In this document: positions 6,877 to 14,602 of the stretch, piece by piece
How the letters are laid out: every line of letters begins with the position of its first letter
Numbering within the stretch: the first letter of the stretch is position 1
NCBI GenBank assembly: GCA_937937835.1
Contig: CALDBJ010000054.1
Span: 1-14,702 of the forward strand
Direction of reading: 5' to 3'
DNA: 14,702 bases
DNA from: an uncultured Collinsella sp.
GTDB taxonomy: Bacteria; Actinomycetota; Coriobacteriia; Coriobacteriales; Coriobacteriaceae
Notes under the pieces: model-generated
The model's input: only the letters and a program-made list of their open reading frames with translations
Databases searched by the model: none
What the model was told of the DNA's origin: nothing
Program-made: the position numbers and the translations under genes

Positions 6877-8706
6877 GTGCGCAATCTCAAAATACTGTTT
6901 TCCTATCTAGGGGCATACCGTCGCGATGCCATCCTCGGCGTGTTCTTTGTGTCGGTCGAGACGGTGCTCGAGCTGTTTATCCCGGTCATCATGGCCAACA
7001 TCATCGATGTGGGCGTGCCTGCGGGTGATATCAACTACATGCTGCTGCAGGGCGCGTACATGTTGGTGTGCGCCGCATGTTCGCTGGTACTTGGCTTGGG
7101 CTATGCACGCACGTCTGCTCGCGTGGCCTCGGGCCTCGGCGCTAACCTGCGCGAGGCCGAGTATCGCAAGATCCAGACGCTCGCTTTTGGCAATCTGGAC
7201 AACTACGACGCCAGCTCGCTTGTCACTCGCATGACCACCGACATCACCGTGATTCAAAACGCCGTAGGTAACGGCTTCCGCCCCATGGTGCGCGGGCCGG
7301 TAAATCTGGTCATGGGCCTCGTCTACGCTTTTGCGCTCTCGCGCGAGCTCGCGGCGGTCTTTGCCGTCATTCTGCCGATGCTCGCCATCGTGCTCGGTAT
7401 CATTACCGTGCGCGTGAGCCCGCTCTGCCGCCAACTCCAGACCTCGATGGACCACCTCAACGGTGTGGTGCAAGAGGACCTTACCGCCGTGCGCGCCGTG
7501 AAGGCTTACGTGCGCGCCGAGCACGAGTGCGACAAGTTTGACACCGTCAATACCGAGCTCGCCGGCACTGCGACGAAGACCTTTGGCAACGCGGTGCTCA
7601 ACCTGCCGGTGTTTCAGCTGTCGATGTACGTGGCTGCGCTCTCCATCCTGTGGATTGGCGGCCGCATGATTCTCGCCGGCAAGCTGGGCGTGGGCTCGCT
7701 CACGGGCTTTATGAGCTACGTGCTGCTGATCATGAACTCGCTTATGATGATTTCCAATGTGTTTTTGCTGCTCACGCGCGCTCTCACGAGTGTGGGCCGT
7801 ATCGCCGAGGTGCTCGATGAGGAGCCCTTTATCGCCAACCCCGCGGGAGACCTCGCGATTGCGGCGCCAGCGGACGGCAGTATCGAGTTTCGCGACGTTT
7901 CCTTTAAATACCGCGCGGATGCAGCCGAGGATGTGCTCGAGCATATCGACCTTCGCATCGAGAGCGGCTCGACGGTGGGCATCCTCGGCGGCACGGGCTC
8001 GGGCAAGAGCTCGCTTGTGCAGCTGATTGCGCGCCTGTACGACGCCACCGAAGGCGCCGTGCTTGTGGGCGGACGCGACGTGCGCGACTACGACCTTGCC
8101 GCCTTGCGCGACGCTGTGGGCATTGTGCTGCAAAAGAATGTGCTGTTTACGGGTACCGTGCGCGAGAACCTGCAGTGGGGCAATCCGCAGGCGTCGGACG
8201 ATGAGCTCCTCGCGGCTTGCCGCGCAGCGTGCGTGGACGAGTTTCTTGATCGCATCGGCGGGCTGGACGGCGAGTTGGGCCAAGGCGGCGCCGGTGTCTC
8301 GGGTGGCCAGAAGCAACGCCTGTGCATCGCGCGCACGCTGCTCAAGCATCCGCGCGTGCTCATTTTTGATGACTCCACCAGCGCGGTCGATATGGCGACC
8401 GACGCTAAGATTCGCGAGCACATCGCTCGGATCCCCGATACGACCGTGCTCATCATCGCCCAGCGCATCGCGAGCGTCATGGATGCCGATCGCATTGTGG
8501 TGTTGGACGACGGTCGTGTCCACGGCGTGGGCACGCACGAGGAGCTGCTGGCGGGCGACAACATCTACCAGGAGATTTACGCCTCGCAGATGGAGTTTGC
8601 GGGGGACGTGGACGCCGGCGCCGGCAGCGACGATGGCTGCGCGAATGATCCGTTTTCCTCCGTCCCTGGCGGATCGCCCTTGGAAGGGGGTGAGCGCCAT
8701 GCCTAA
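6877..8706 (+). CDS. ABC exporter subunit 1 (fused TMD-NBD, degenerate ATP site)
   Basis: The 609-residue half-transporter has six predicted membrane helices (within about 15-300) followed by a nucleotide-binding domain (about 336-575). Walker A is GGTGSGKSS (371-379), the signature is VSGGQ (474-478) and Walker B is VLIFDDS (494-500). The catalytic Glu is replaced by Asp (D499) and the switch-loop His by Gln (Q529, in IIAQRIAS). This D/Q pair is known from the degenerate subunit of heterodimeric exporters such as TM287/288. GTG 6877 follows a GGGGG site about 10 bases upstream. The stop overlaps the next gene by 8 bp, which fits a 1:1 complex. The C-terminal tail after about residue 575 is low-complexity and partly encoded by a repeat unit (8646-8676). 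The substrate is unknown; drug or peptide export is typical of the family. Confidence 0.93.
   Translation: MRNLKILFSYLGAYRRDAILGVFFVSVETVLELFIPVIMANIIDVGVPAGDINYMLLQGAYMLVCAACSLVLGLGYARTSARVASGLGANLREAEYRKIQTLAFGNLDNYDASSLVTRMTTDITVIQNAVGNGFRPMVRGPVNLVMGLVYAFALSRELAAVFAVILPMLAIVLGIITVRVSPLCRQLQTSMDHLNGVVQEDLTAVRAVKAYVRAEHECDKFDTVNTELAGTATKTFGNAVLNLPVFQLSMYVAALSILWIGGRMILAGKLGVGSLTGFMSYVLLIMNSLMMISNVFLLLTRALTSVGRIAEVLDEEPFIANPAGDLAIAAPADGSIEFRDVSFKYRADAAEDVLEHIDLRIESGSTVGILGGTGSGKSSLVQLIARLYDATEGAVLVGGRDVRDYDLAALRDAVGIVLQKNVLFTGTVRENLQWGNPQASDDELLAACRAACVDEFLDRIGGLDGELGQGGAGVSGGQKQRLCIARTLLKHPRVLIFDDSTSAVDMATDAKIREHIARIPDTTVLIIAQRIASVMDADRIVVLDDGRVHGVGTHEELLAGDNIYQEIYASQMEFAGDVDAGAGSDDGCANDPFSSVPGGSPLEGGERHA
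8646..8676. repeat. Short hairpin repeat, copy B, inside the ABC coding tail
   Basis: This 31-bp stretch begins TGATCCGTTTTCCTCC and matches the reverse complement of 61-91 at 27 of 31 positions. As RNA it can still pair GATCCGUU with GGCGGAUC, using G-U pairs. It is translated in frame as roughly DPFSSVPGGS (residues 591-600 of the first ABC subunit) and ends 22 bp before the start of the second subunit. Confidence 0.6.
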
Positions 8707-10597
8707 GACCGCAGCCCAAGCACGCCCGGCCGACCTCAAGCGCACCGTGCGCCGCCTGCTCTCCTACATGGGGCATGCTAAGTTCTCGTTGCTCGCGGTG
8801 GGCGTGCTCGCCTCCGTCGCCGCCATCGCGAGCCTCGCTGGCACCTACATGGTGCGCCCCATCGTTAACGGTTTGGCCACGGGCGGGGAGGAACTGCTTG
8901 CCAAGCAGGTCATCCTGACGGCGGTCATCTACGCCGCGGGCGTGCTCTCGGCCCTGGGCTACTCGCAGATTATGGTGCGCGCGGCCCAACGCGTGGTGTC
9001 CGATATTCGCCGCGATCTGTTCGCGCACATCCAGACGCTGCCGCTCAGTTATTTTGACAGCACGCGCTCGGGCGACATCATGAGCTTTTTCACCAACGAT
9101 GTCGACACCGTCTCCGAGGCACTCAACAACAGCTTTGCCAACGTGATTCAGGCCGCCATTCAGGTTGTGGGCACCACGGCCATGCTCATCATCCTTAACT
9201 GGCAGCTCACGATTATCACACTCGTGTGCGATGCGGCCATTGTGCTGTATGCGCGCTATTCGGGCGCGCGCTCTAAGCGCTTCTTTGCCGCCCAGCAGGC
9301 ATCGCTTGGCGACCTGGACGGATATATCGAAGAGATGGTCTCGGGTCAAAAGGTCATCAAGGTCTTTAACCGTGAGGCGGCGAATGTCGCCGGCTTTGCC
9401 TGCCGCAACGACGAGCTTCGCCGCACCGGCACCGCCGCCGTGAGCTATGCCAACTCCATGGTGCCCATGACCGTCGTGATTGGCTACGTCAACTATGCCA
9501 TCGTCGCCGTGGCGGGCGGCATGCTCTGCATCAAGGGGCTCGCCGATGTGGGCGCACTTGCAAGCTACCTGGTCTTTGTGCGCCAGGCCGCCATGCCCAT
9601 CAACCAGTTTACGCAGCTCGGCAACTTCTTGCTCAACGCGTTGGCCGGTGCCGAGCGCCTGTTTGCGGCTATGGACCTTGAGCCCGAGGTGGACGAGGGC
9701 TGCGTGGAGCTGGTGCAGACGGGCGATGCCGCGTGGGCGTGGAAAATTCCCGAGGGCCAGGGCGTGGGCGTCTACGGGCACCTGCATGACGTGGCAGCCG
9801 TTGATGAGTCGGGCCGCGCGGTGGCCGCCGACGGCACCGAGCTCACGTGCGGCTTGGTCCCGCTTGCCGGCGACGTGCGCTTCCATGCCGTGGACTTTTC
9901 CTACGTGCCGGGCGCCCGCGTGCTCACGGACCTCAACCTGTTTGCCAAGCCGGGGCAAAAGATTGCGTTTGTGGGCTCCACGGGCGCCGGCAAGACGACC
10001 ATTACCAACCTCATCAACCGCTTCTACGAGGTCGATGACGGCGAGATCACGTACGACGGCATCGACGTCAAGCACATTGCCAAGGCCAGCCTGCGCGGGT
10101 CGCTCGGCATTGTGCTGCAGGACACGCACCTGTTTAGCGGCACCATTGCGCAGAACATCCGCTTTGGCAAGCTCGACGCGACCGACGAGGAGGTGCGCGC
10201 CGCTGCCGAGGCCGCCTGCGCCGACTCGTTTATCCGCCGCCTGCCGCGGGGCTACGACACACCGGTCACGGCCGACGGCGCCAACCTGTCGCAGGGTCAG
10301 CGTCAGCTGCTCGCCATCGCGCGCGTGGCCGTCGCCGATCCGCCGGTGCTCATCCTGGACGAGGCCACGAGTTCCATCGACACGCGTACCGAAAAGCTCA
10401 TCGAGCGCGGTATGGACCGCATCATGCGCGGTCGCACCACGTTTATGATCGCGCACCGCCTGTCCACTGTCCGCGACGCCGACGCCATCATGGTCCTCGA
10501 ACACGGCCGCATCATCGAGCGCGGCACGCACGAAGAGCTGCTCGCCCAGCACGGCGAGTACTGGCAGCTGGCACACGGGTTAAAAGAGTTGGATTAA
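8699..10597 (+). CDS. ABC exporter subunit 2 (fused TMD-NBD, consensus ATP site)
   Basis: The 632-residue partner has six predicted helices (within about 28-315) and a nucleotide-binding domain (about 391-630). Walker A is GSTGAGKTT (426-434), Walker B is LILDEA with catalytic E555, and the switch His is H586 (MIAHRLST). Its signature is LSQGQ (530-534), not LSGGQ. In the heterodimer this altered signature would face the degenerate Walker motifs of subunit 1, leaving one active ATP site made of this subunit's Walker motifs and VSGGQ of the other. An unusually long linker (about 335-390, with KIPEGQGVGVYGHLHD) separates the membrane and ATP-binding parts. ATG 8699 has GGAAGGGGG about 8 bases upstream; longer in-frame readings upstream are a shadow of subunit 1. 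Confidence 0.94.
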   Translation: MPKTAAQARPADLKRTVRRLLSYMGHAKFSLLAVGVLASVAAIASLAGTYMVRPIVNGLATGGEELLAKQVILTAVIYAAGVLSALGYSQIMVRAAQRVVSDIRRDLFAHIQTLPLSYFDSTRSGDIMSFFTNDVDTVSEALNNSFANVIQAAIQVVGTTAMLIILNWQLTIITLVCDAAIVLYARYSGARSKRFFAAQQASLGDLDGYIEEMVSGQKVIKVFNREAANVAGFACRNDELRRTGTAAVSYANSMVPMTVVIGYVNYAIVAVAGGMLCIKGLADVGALASYLVFVRQAAMPINQFTQLGNFLLNALAGAERLFAAMDLEPEVDEGCVELVQTGDAAWAWKIPEGQGVGVYGHLHDVAAVDESGRAVAADGTELTCGLVPLAGDVRFHAVDFSYVPGARVLTDLNLFAKPGQKIAFVGSTGAGKTTITNLINRFYEVDDGEITYDGIDVKHIAKASLRGSLGIVLQDTHLFSGTIAQNIRFGKLDATDEEVRAAAEAACADSFIRRLPRGYDTPVTADGANLSQGQRQLLAIARVAVADPPVLILDEATSSIDTRTEKLIERGMDRIMRGRTTFMIAHRLSTVRDADAIMVLEHGRIIERGTHEELLAQHGEYWQLAHGLKELD

Positions 10598-10602
10598 CCC
10601 GT
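10575..10602. other. Hairpin over the stop codon of ABC subunit 2
   Basis: ACGGGTTAA (10575-10583) and TTAACCCGT (10594-10602) pair perfectly over 9 bp around a 10-nt loop that includes the last codons; the TAA is in the right arm. There is no T-run after it. The right arm overlaps the left arm of a second inverted repeat, CCCGTTCGAG (10598-10607) with CTCGAACGGG (10720-10729), so the two structures are mutually exclusive. Confidence 0.5.
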
Positions 10603-10646
10603 TCGAGCACGATGCTTTGACCCCTCCGTGCCTCTCACCTCGCCTC

Positions 10647-10711
10647 AAACCATCACAACATTCGACGTTTTTCGCCAAAATCGGGAAAAGCATCGAATGT
10701 TGTGATGGTTT
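10647..10711. repeat. Long hairpin repeat, copy 1 (upstream of nuclease-like gene)
   Basis: Perfect 19-bp arms, AAACCATCACAACATTCGA (10647-10665) and its reverse complement (10693-10711), enclose a 27-nt centre that can extend the stem (TTTTC with GAAAA). A run of five T follows on the plus strand, so it could end the ABC transcript. It is enclosed by the 10-bp inverted repeat 10598-10607/10720-10729. Closely related copies lie at 11887-11955 and, reversed and cut by the window edge, at 14653-14702. Confidence 0.8.
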
Positions 10712-10812
10712 TTCTGCCACTCGAACGGGCGGAATCGCTTTCTTGCGCGCGAAGGTGTGCGGACCCGTGGGCAGGGGAATAAGGTTGGTTATCCGACTCC
10801 ATTGGAGGGCTC

Positions 10813-11850
10813 ATGGACCTGCCGATCGTCCTGTCCCATAAGACTGCCTGGCTGTACCACAACGTGGCGCGCCCGTCCGAGCCGCTCTCGCGAGCAAGCA
10901 GCCTATACGATGAGGACTCGCTTGCTAACGAGGTGGAGCCGACTGCGGACCTGCCCAAATTGGGGCTAGATGCCAAGGGGCTGAGGGCTTCAACGGCGGT
11001 TGGGATCGTTACCGACTATCTGGTTTCGCTTGGTATTCCGCGAGAAGAGCTCGATCATATCGACACGCTCGTCAACTTCGATTTTGAGCGCTCGACGCCG
11101 GCTGGATTTAGGTGCCACGTGTTTGGAGCGCCGGTACCTCCAGGCCATCTTATCGAGGTGGCAGAGGGCCTTCTGGTGGTTGATGAGGCCATGTGCTTTG
11201 TCCAAGCGGGTTCGTGGATGAGCGAACCCGAGCAGCTGGAATATGGCTACGAAATCTGCGCCCGATACCATTTGAATCATCTGTCGACAGGCGATTATAT
11301 CGAGATGGGGCAGAGGTATACCGTTGCCGACTTGATTGCCTATTGCAATGAGAACCGATCTCGTCAGGGGGCCATACGCGCGGCCGCCGTGCTCAAGCGC
11401 GTGCACGATGGCGCGCGATCGCCCATGGAGACGGCCACTGCAATCATGGTCGTAGCAAAACGTTCCCAGGGAGGGCTGGGATATGCCAAGATCGAGCTCA
11501 ACCATCGGGTCGATGTTCCCAACGAGTTCAAGTATCTCGCAAAGGCCGGGTATTTCGAGATCGACGTATATGCGCCTGCGAGCGGTACAGGGATTGAATA
11601 CAACGGCTCGGACCATCTTGATAAACAGCGCAGCGCGTCGGATGCGGAGCGTATGGCCGTGCTGAGCGCGCTGGGCTTTAGGATGATCGTCCTCACCGGG
11701 ACTCAGTTTGCCCACCAGCTGCAATTGCACCGGGCGATTAACGCCATCGCCCTCGCTATGGGTCTCAAGTGCGACCGAAGCGAAGCGTTCCAGAAACGTC
11801 AGAACGACCTGCGAGAGTTCGTGATCCGGCACTGGAACGGCGGTCTTTAG
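10813..11850 (+). CDS. Predicted PD-(D/E)XK/DUF559-like protein, function unknown
   Basis: The product is 345 residues. The last third resembles the nuclease-like C-terminal domain seen in AbiEi-like and DUF559/Vsr-type proteins: SPMET (203-207), then YFEIDVYAPASGTGIEYNG (about 247-265) with D251 and E262 as likely acidic residues, H268, and DAER (277-280), followed by LSALGFRMIVLT. The spacing D-x10-E-Y-x-G-x-x-H and the D-x-x-R helix are typical of that fold; whether it cleaves DNA is not shown. The N-terminal 200 residues are unassigned and I see no helix-turn-helix. ATG 10813 has GGAGG 5 bases upstream. The gene stands alone, with hairpin repeats 101 bp before its start and 36 bp after its stop, in the same orientation. 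It could be a defence, toxin-antitoxin-like or mobile-element protein. Confidence 0.6.
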   Translation: MDLPIVLSHKTAWLYHNVARPSEPLSRASSLYDEDSLANEVEPTADLPKLGLDAKGLRASTAVGIVTDYLVSLGIPREELDHIDTLVNFDFERSTPAGFRCHVFGAPVPPGHLIEVAEGLLVVDEAMCFVQAGSWMSEPEQLEYGYEICARYHLNHLSTGDYIEMGQRYTVADLIAYCNENRSRQGAIRAAAVLKRVHDGARSPMETATAIMVVAKRSQGGLGYAKIELNHRVDVPNEFKYLAKAGYFEIDVYAPASGTGIEYNGSDHLDKQRSASDAERMAVLSALGFRMIVLTGTQFAHQLQLHRAINAIALAMGLKCDRSEAFQKRQNDLREFVIRHWNGGL

Positions 11851-11886
11851 GGACGCTTTGGTCCTTCTATGGGGTGCCGTGGGCAG

Positions 11887-11955
11887 GCAAACCATCACAA
11901 CATTCGACGTTTATCGCCGAAAACGGGAAAAGCATCGAATGTTGTGATGGTTTGC
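11887..11955. repeat. Long hairpin repeat, copy 2 (downstream of nuclease-like gene)
   Basis: Perfect 21-bp arms (11887-11907 and 11935-11955) contain the same 19-bp core as copy 1, AAACCATCACAACATTCGA and its complement. The 27-nt centre differs from copy 1 at only a few positions and has the same orientation. No long T-run follows. Confidence 0.8.
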
Positions 11956-12084
11956 GTGCTGAGGATGGGCTTGGAAGTCCGTTTTGCTCGAAGCGGCCTG
12001 TCCTGTCGTACGGGTGTCAGCGTGATTCTCTCGTGGGGTATTATGTTTTCCGAAGAATAAAACGCCGCGTGAGGGGAGGGCCGC

Positions 12085-13140
12085 GTGGACGGGCACGTGC
12101 AACATGACGGCTTCGGCCGCGATATCAACTACCTGCGCATTGCCGTTACCGACAAGTGCAATTTCCGCTGTATTTACTGCATGCCGGCCGATGGCGTGGC
12201 GCCCCGTGCGCACGACGAGCTACTCAGTGCCGAGGAAATCGCCCGTTTTGTGCGTCTGGTGGCGGGGGAGGGCATTCGCCGCGTACGCCTGACGGGCGGC
12301 GAGCCGCTGGTCAGCCGCCGTATCATCCCGCTTATTCGTGACATCCGCGCGATTCCGCAGATCGAGGACATCTCGCTCACCACCAATGGCGCCCTGCTGC
12401 CCAAGCTGGCGCCGCAGCTCAAAGATGCCGGGCTTAACCGCGTCAACATTTCGCTCGACACGCTCGACCCTATGCTCTTTGGAAAGATCACGCGCTTGGG
12501 CCGGCTCGAGCAGACCATGGCTGGCATCGACGCGGCGCTGGCTTGGGGCTTTGAGCCCGTTAAGGTCAACTGCGTTGTGGTGCGCCGGCTCAACCAGGAT
12601 GTGGCGGCCCTCGCGCGGCTCACGCTCGACCGCCCCATCCACCTGCGCTTTATCGAATATATGCCCATCGGCGACGAGCGCACGAGCTCGCATTGCGCTG
12701 TGGACCCGCATGCGCCCGCGCTCAATCCCGAACTGTGGGACGCGAGCGATACCGTGCCGAGCGACGAGCTGCGGACGCGCATCAATGCCGGGGCCGCCGC
12801 GACGGGACTGGGCGAGCTCGAGCCGCTCGACATCAATGACGCTCCTGCCGGCGCGGGCCCTGCGCGCTATTGGCACTTTCCGGGCGCGGCGGGAACGGTC
12901 GGCTTTATTAGTGCTATGTCCAACCATTTTTGTGCGAATTGTAACCGTCTGCGCCTGACGGCCGATGGCAACGTGCGTCCGTGCCTGTTCAGCGATGCCG
13001 AGTATTCGGTGCGTGAGGCGCTGCGCCGTGGTGATGATATGCAGGTACTTTCGATTTGGCGCGATGCCGTGGCCCACAAACCGCAGGAACACGCGATAAT
13101 TGAGGGCACGCAACGATTTATGTCCCAAATCGGAGGATGA
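12085..13140 (+). CDS. moaA: GTP 3',8-cyclase MoaA
   Basis: MoaA is the radical SAM enzyme that converts GTP to 3',8-cyclo-GTP, the first step of molybdenum cofactor synthesis. The 351-residue protein has the radical SAM cluster motif CNFRCIYC (C25, C29, C32), the SAM-binding LTGGEPL (69-75), and the second cluster motif CANC plus C300 (C283, C286, C300). It keeps the C-terminal Gly-Gly (MSQIGG) needed for activity in characterised MoaA. The GTG start at 12085 follows GGAGG with good spacing. The stop is 4 bp before moaC-mobB, so the two form an operon. A TATTAT at 12039-12044 could be a -10, but I see no good -35. Confidence 0.97.
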   Translation: MDGHVQHDGFGRDINYLRIAVTDKCNFRCIYCMPADGVAPRAHDELLSAEEIARFVRLVAGEGIRRVRLTGGEPLVSRRIIPLIRDIRAIPQIEDISLTTNGALLPKLAPQLKDAGLNRVNISLDTLDPMLFGKITRLGRLEQTMAGIDAALAWGFEPVKVNCVVVRRLNQDVAALARLTLDRPIHLRFIEYMPIGDERTSSHCAVDPHAPALNPELWDASDTVPSDELRTRINAGAAATGLGELEPLDINDAPAGAGPARYWHFPGAAGTVGFISAMSNHFCANCNRLRLTADGNVRPCLFSDAEYSVREALRRGDDMQVLSIWRDAVAHKPQEHAIIEGTQRFMSQIGG

Positions 13141-13144
13141 TCAT

Positions 13145-14452
13145 ATGGCCAAGAGCAGGTACGCCGATGCCACCAAGGCCGCTCGCAGGGCCGCGATGTC
13201 TGCCCACAAAGTCACGGCTGCGGCGAATGCTGGTAACGCCGACGCGTCCGCGCAGCCGTCTGCCAGCGCTGCCACCGAGCCCGCCCGCGACGCCCGTCGT
13301 GACGAGTTGACGCACGTGGACGCCAAGGGCGAGGTACGCATGGTTGACGTGTCCGACAAGGCCGAGACCCATCGCATTGCCATCGCCGAGGGTACCATCC
13401 TCATGCATCCCGAGACGCAGGCCATGGTGCTGCAGGACCGCGCCAAAAAGGGCGACGTGCTTGCCTGCGCGCGCGTGGCGGGCATCATGGCCATCAAACG
13501 CACGAGCGACATCATCCCCATGTGCCATCCGCTGCTCATTACCAAGAGCAAGTGCGACATTGCGCCCATCGCTCCGGCGGGGACGCCGGCCGAGGACGTG
13601 CCCGAGGGCTGGGCGCCGGCGCGCGCGGACGGGCAGGTTGGCTTTCACGTACTGGTTACGGCCGGCGTGACGGGCAAGACGGGTATCGAGATGGAGGCCC
13701 TGACCGGCGCGAGTGCCGCGTGTCTGACCATCTACGACATGTGCAAGGCCGTCGATCGCGGCATGGAGATCGTCGACGTGCGCCTGCTGCACAAGGAGGG
13801 CGGCCGCTCGGGCATGTGGGATCGTGCCGAGCGTCAGGCCGCTGCTGTTGAGGCCGTGGCCGCTGACGGTGCCACACTCACAAGCGCGCCCGTCGCCGTC
13901 GCGCCCGTAGCTCCTACTCCGGCTGTCCCCGCGATCGCGTTTATCGGCTACCAAAACTCGGGCAAGACCACGCTCGTCGAGAAGGTCATTGCCGAGCTCA
14001 CCCGCCGCGGCCTGCGCGTGGGTTCGCTCAAGCATCACGGGCACCACGGCTTTGATATCGATGTGCCCGCTAAGGACACCTGGCGTCATCACCAGGCCGG
14101 ATCCAAGCACGTGGGCCTCATCTGCGCCACGCGCTGGGCGGAGTACGCCGACACGCGTGAGGAGGACGAGATGCCCGCGCGCGAGCTGCTGTCGCGTTAC
14201 AACGATGTCGACGTGGTGATCATCGAGGGCTACAAGACCGAGGGCTTCGACAACATCGTCGTCGCGCGCTCCGGTGTCGACCGTCTGCGCGGCAAGAGCT
14301 CGCTCGACCTGGTCGACGGTCACACGCTGGCCCTTGCCTGCAACGAAGCCCTGGCGCGTCAGGCCTTCGACGCCGGCTTTGCGACCCGAGCCATCAACAT
14401 CAACGACGCCCGAGCCATCTGCGATCTCATCCAAGACCACCTTCAGGCTTGA
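13145..14452 (+). CDS. moaC: Fused MoaC (cPMP synthase) and MobB (MGD adaptor GTPase)
   Basis: The 435-residue protein has two enzymes in one chain. Residues about 1-54 are an Ala-rich, low-complexity extension. Residues about 55-227 are MoaC, which turns cyclo-GTP into cyclic pyranopterin monophosphate: KGDV (K102), MCHPL (H128), GKTGIEMEALTG and TIYDMCKA (D198, K201) match the active-site residues of E. coli MoaC. An Ala/Pro/Val-rich linker (228-262) leads to MobB (about 263-435), with Walker A GYQNSGKTT (268-276), SLKHHGHHGFDID and VVIIEGYKTEG; MobB is linked to the GMP-attachment stage with MobA. ATG 13145 is preferred over 13100 because GGAGG lies 8 bases upstream and the earlier start is inside moaA. 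MoaC carries an extra Gly/Pro/Ala-rich loop (about 143-164) before its conserved GKTG segment. Confidence 0.94.
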   Translation: MAKSRYADATKAARRAAMSAHKVTAAANAGNADASAQPSASAATEPARDARRDELTHVDAKGEVRMVDVSDKAETHRIAIAEGTILMHPETQAMVLQDRAKKGDVLACARVAGIMAIKRTSDIIPMCHPLLITKSKCDIAPIAPAGTPAEDVPEGWAPARADGQVGFHVLVTAGVTGKTGIEMEALTGASAACLTIYDMCKAVDRGMEIVDVRLLHKEGGRSGMWDRAERQAAAVEAVAADGATLTSAPVAVAPVAPTPAVPAIAFIGYQNSGKTTLVEKVIAELTRRGLRVGSLKHHGHHGFDIDVPAKDTWRHHQAGSKHVGLICATRWAEYADTREEDEMPARELLSRYNDVDVVIIEGYKTEGFDNIVVARSGVDRLRGKSSLDLVDGHTLALACNEALARQAFDAGFATRAININDARAICDLIQDHLQA

Positions 14453-14465
14453 CGCTGCGCCGGCC

Positions 14466-14551
14466 CCAAGCACCCCATCTCGCCCCTCAAGCCGTCGCTC
14501 GCGTACCAAAGTACGCGTCGCTCCTCTTTCGGGGCGACCTGAGGCACTTGG
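14466..14551. other. Nested hairpin structure downstream of moaC-mobB
   Basis: Three stems nest symmetrically: CCAAG (14466-14470) with CTTGG (14547-14551), TCGCCCC (14480-14486) with GGGGCGA (14531-14537), and CGCGTAC (14500-14506) with GTACGCG (14511-14517) closing a 4-nt loop. The two 9-nt segments between the outer stems form a symmetric internal loop. It begins 13 bp after the stop. It may be a 3' UTR structure, a small RNA or a dispersed repeat; no known family is claimed. Confidence 0.45.
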
Positions 14552-14602
14552 AACCGGCTCGCTGCGCTGCCATGGCAGGTTTTATCTGGGCAAACGTCAC
14601 TT

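Noticed and set aside
8027..8698. N-terminal extension of ABC subunit 2 to an 856-residue protein
   Set aside because: The extra 224 residues are an out-of-frame reading of subunit 1; ATG 8699 has a strong ribosome site and gives the normal family length.
6907..10576. Long minus-strand open frames opposite the ABC genes
   Set aside because: Both mirror the GC-rich third positions of the ABC genes; their products resemble no family and their starts lack ribosome sites.
11956..12084. Molybdenum-cofactor riboswitch before moaA
   Set aside because: I looked for a multi-stem leader with the Moco RNA motif and could not recognise one in this short stretch; a covariance-model search would settle it.
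13118..14509. Minus-strand open frame opposite moaC-mobB
   Set aside because: Antisense to a recognisable two-domain enzyme; composition is that of a shadow frame.
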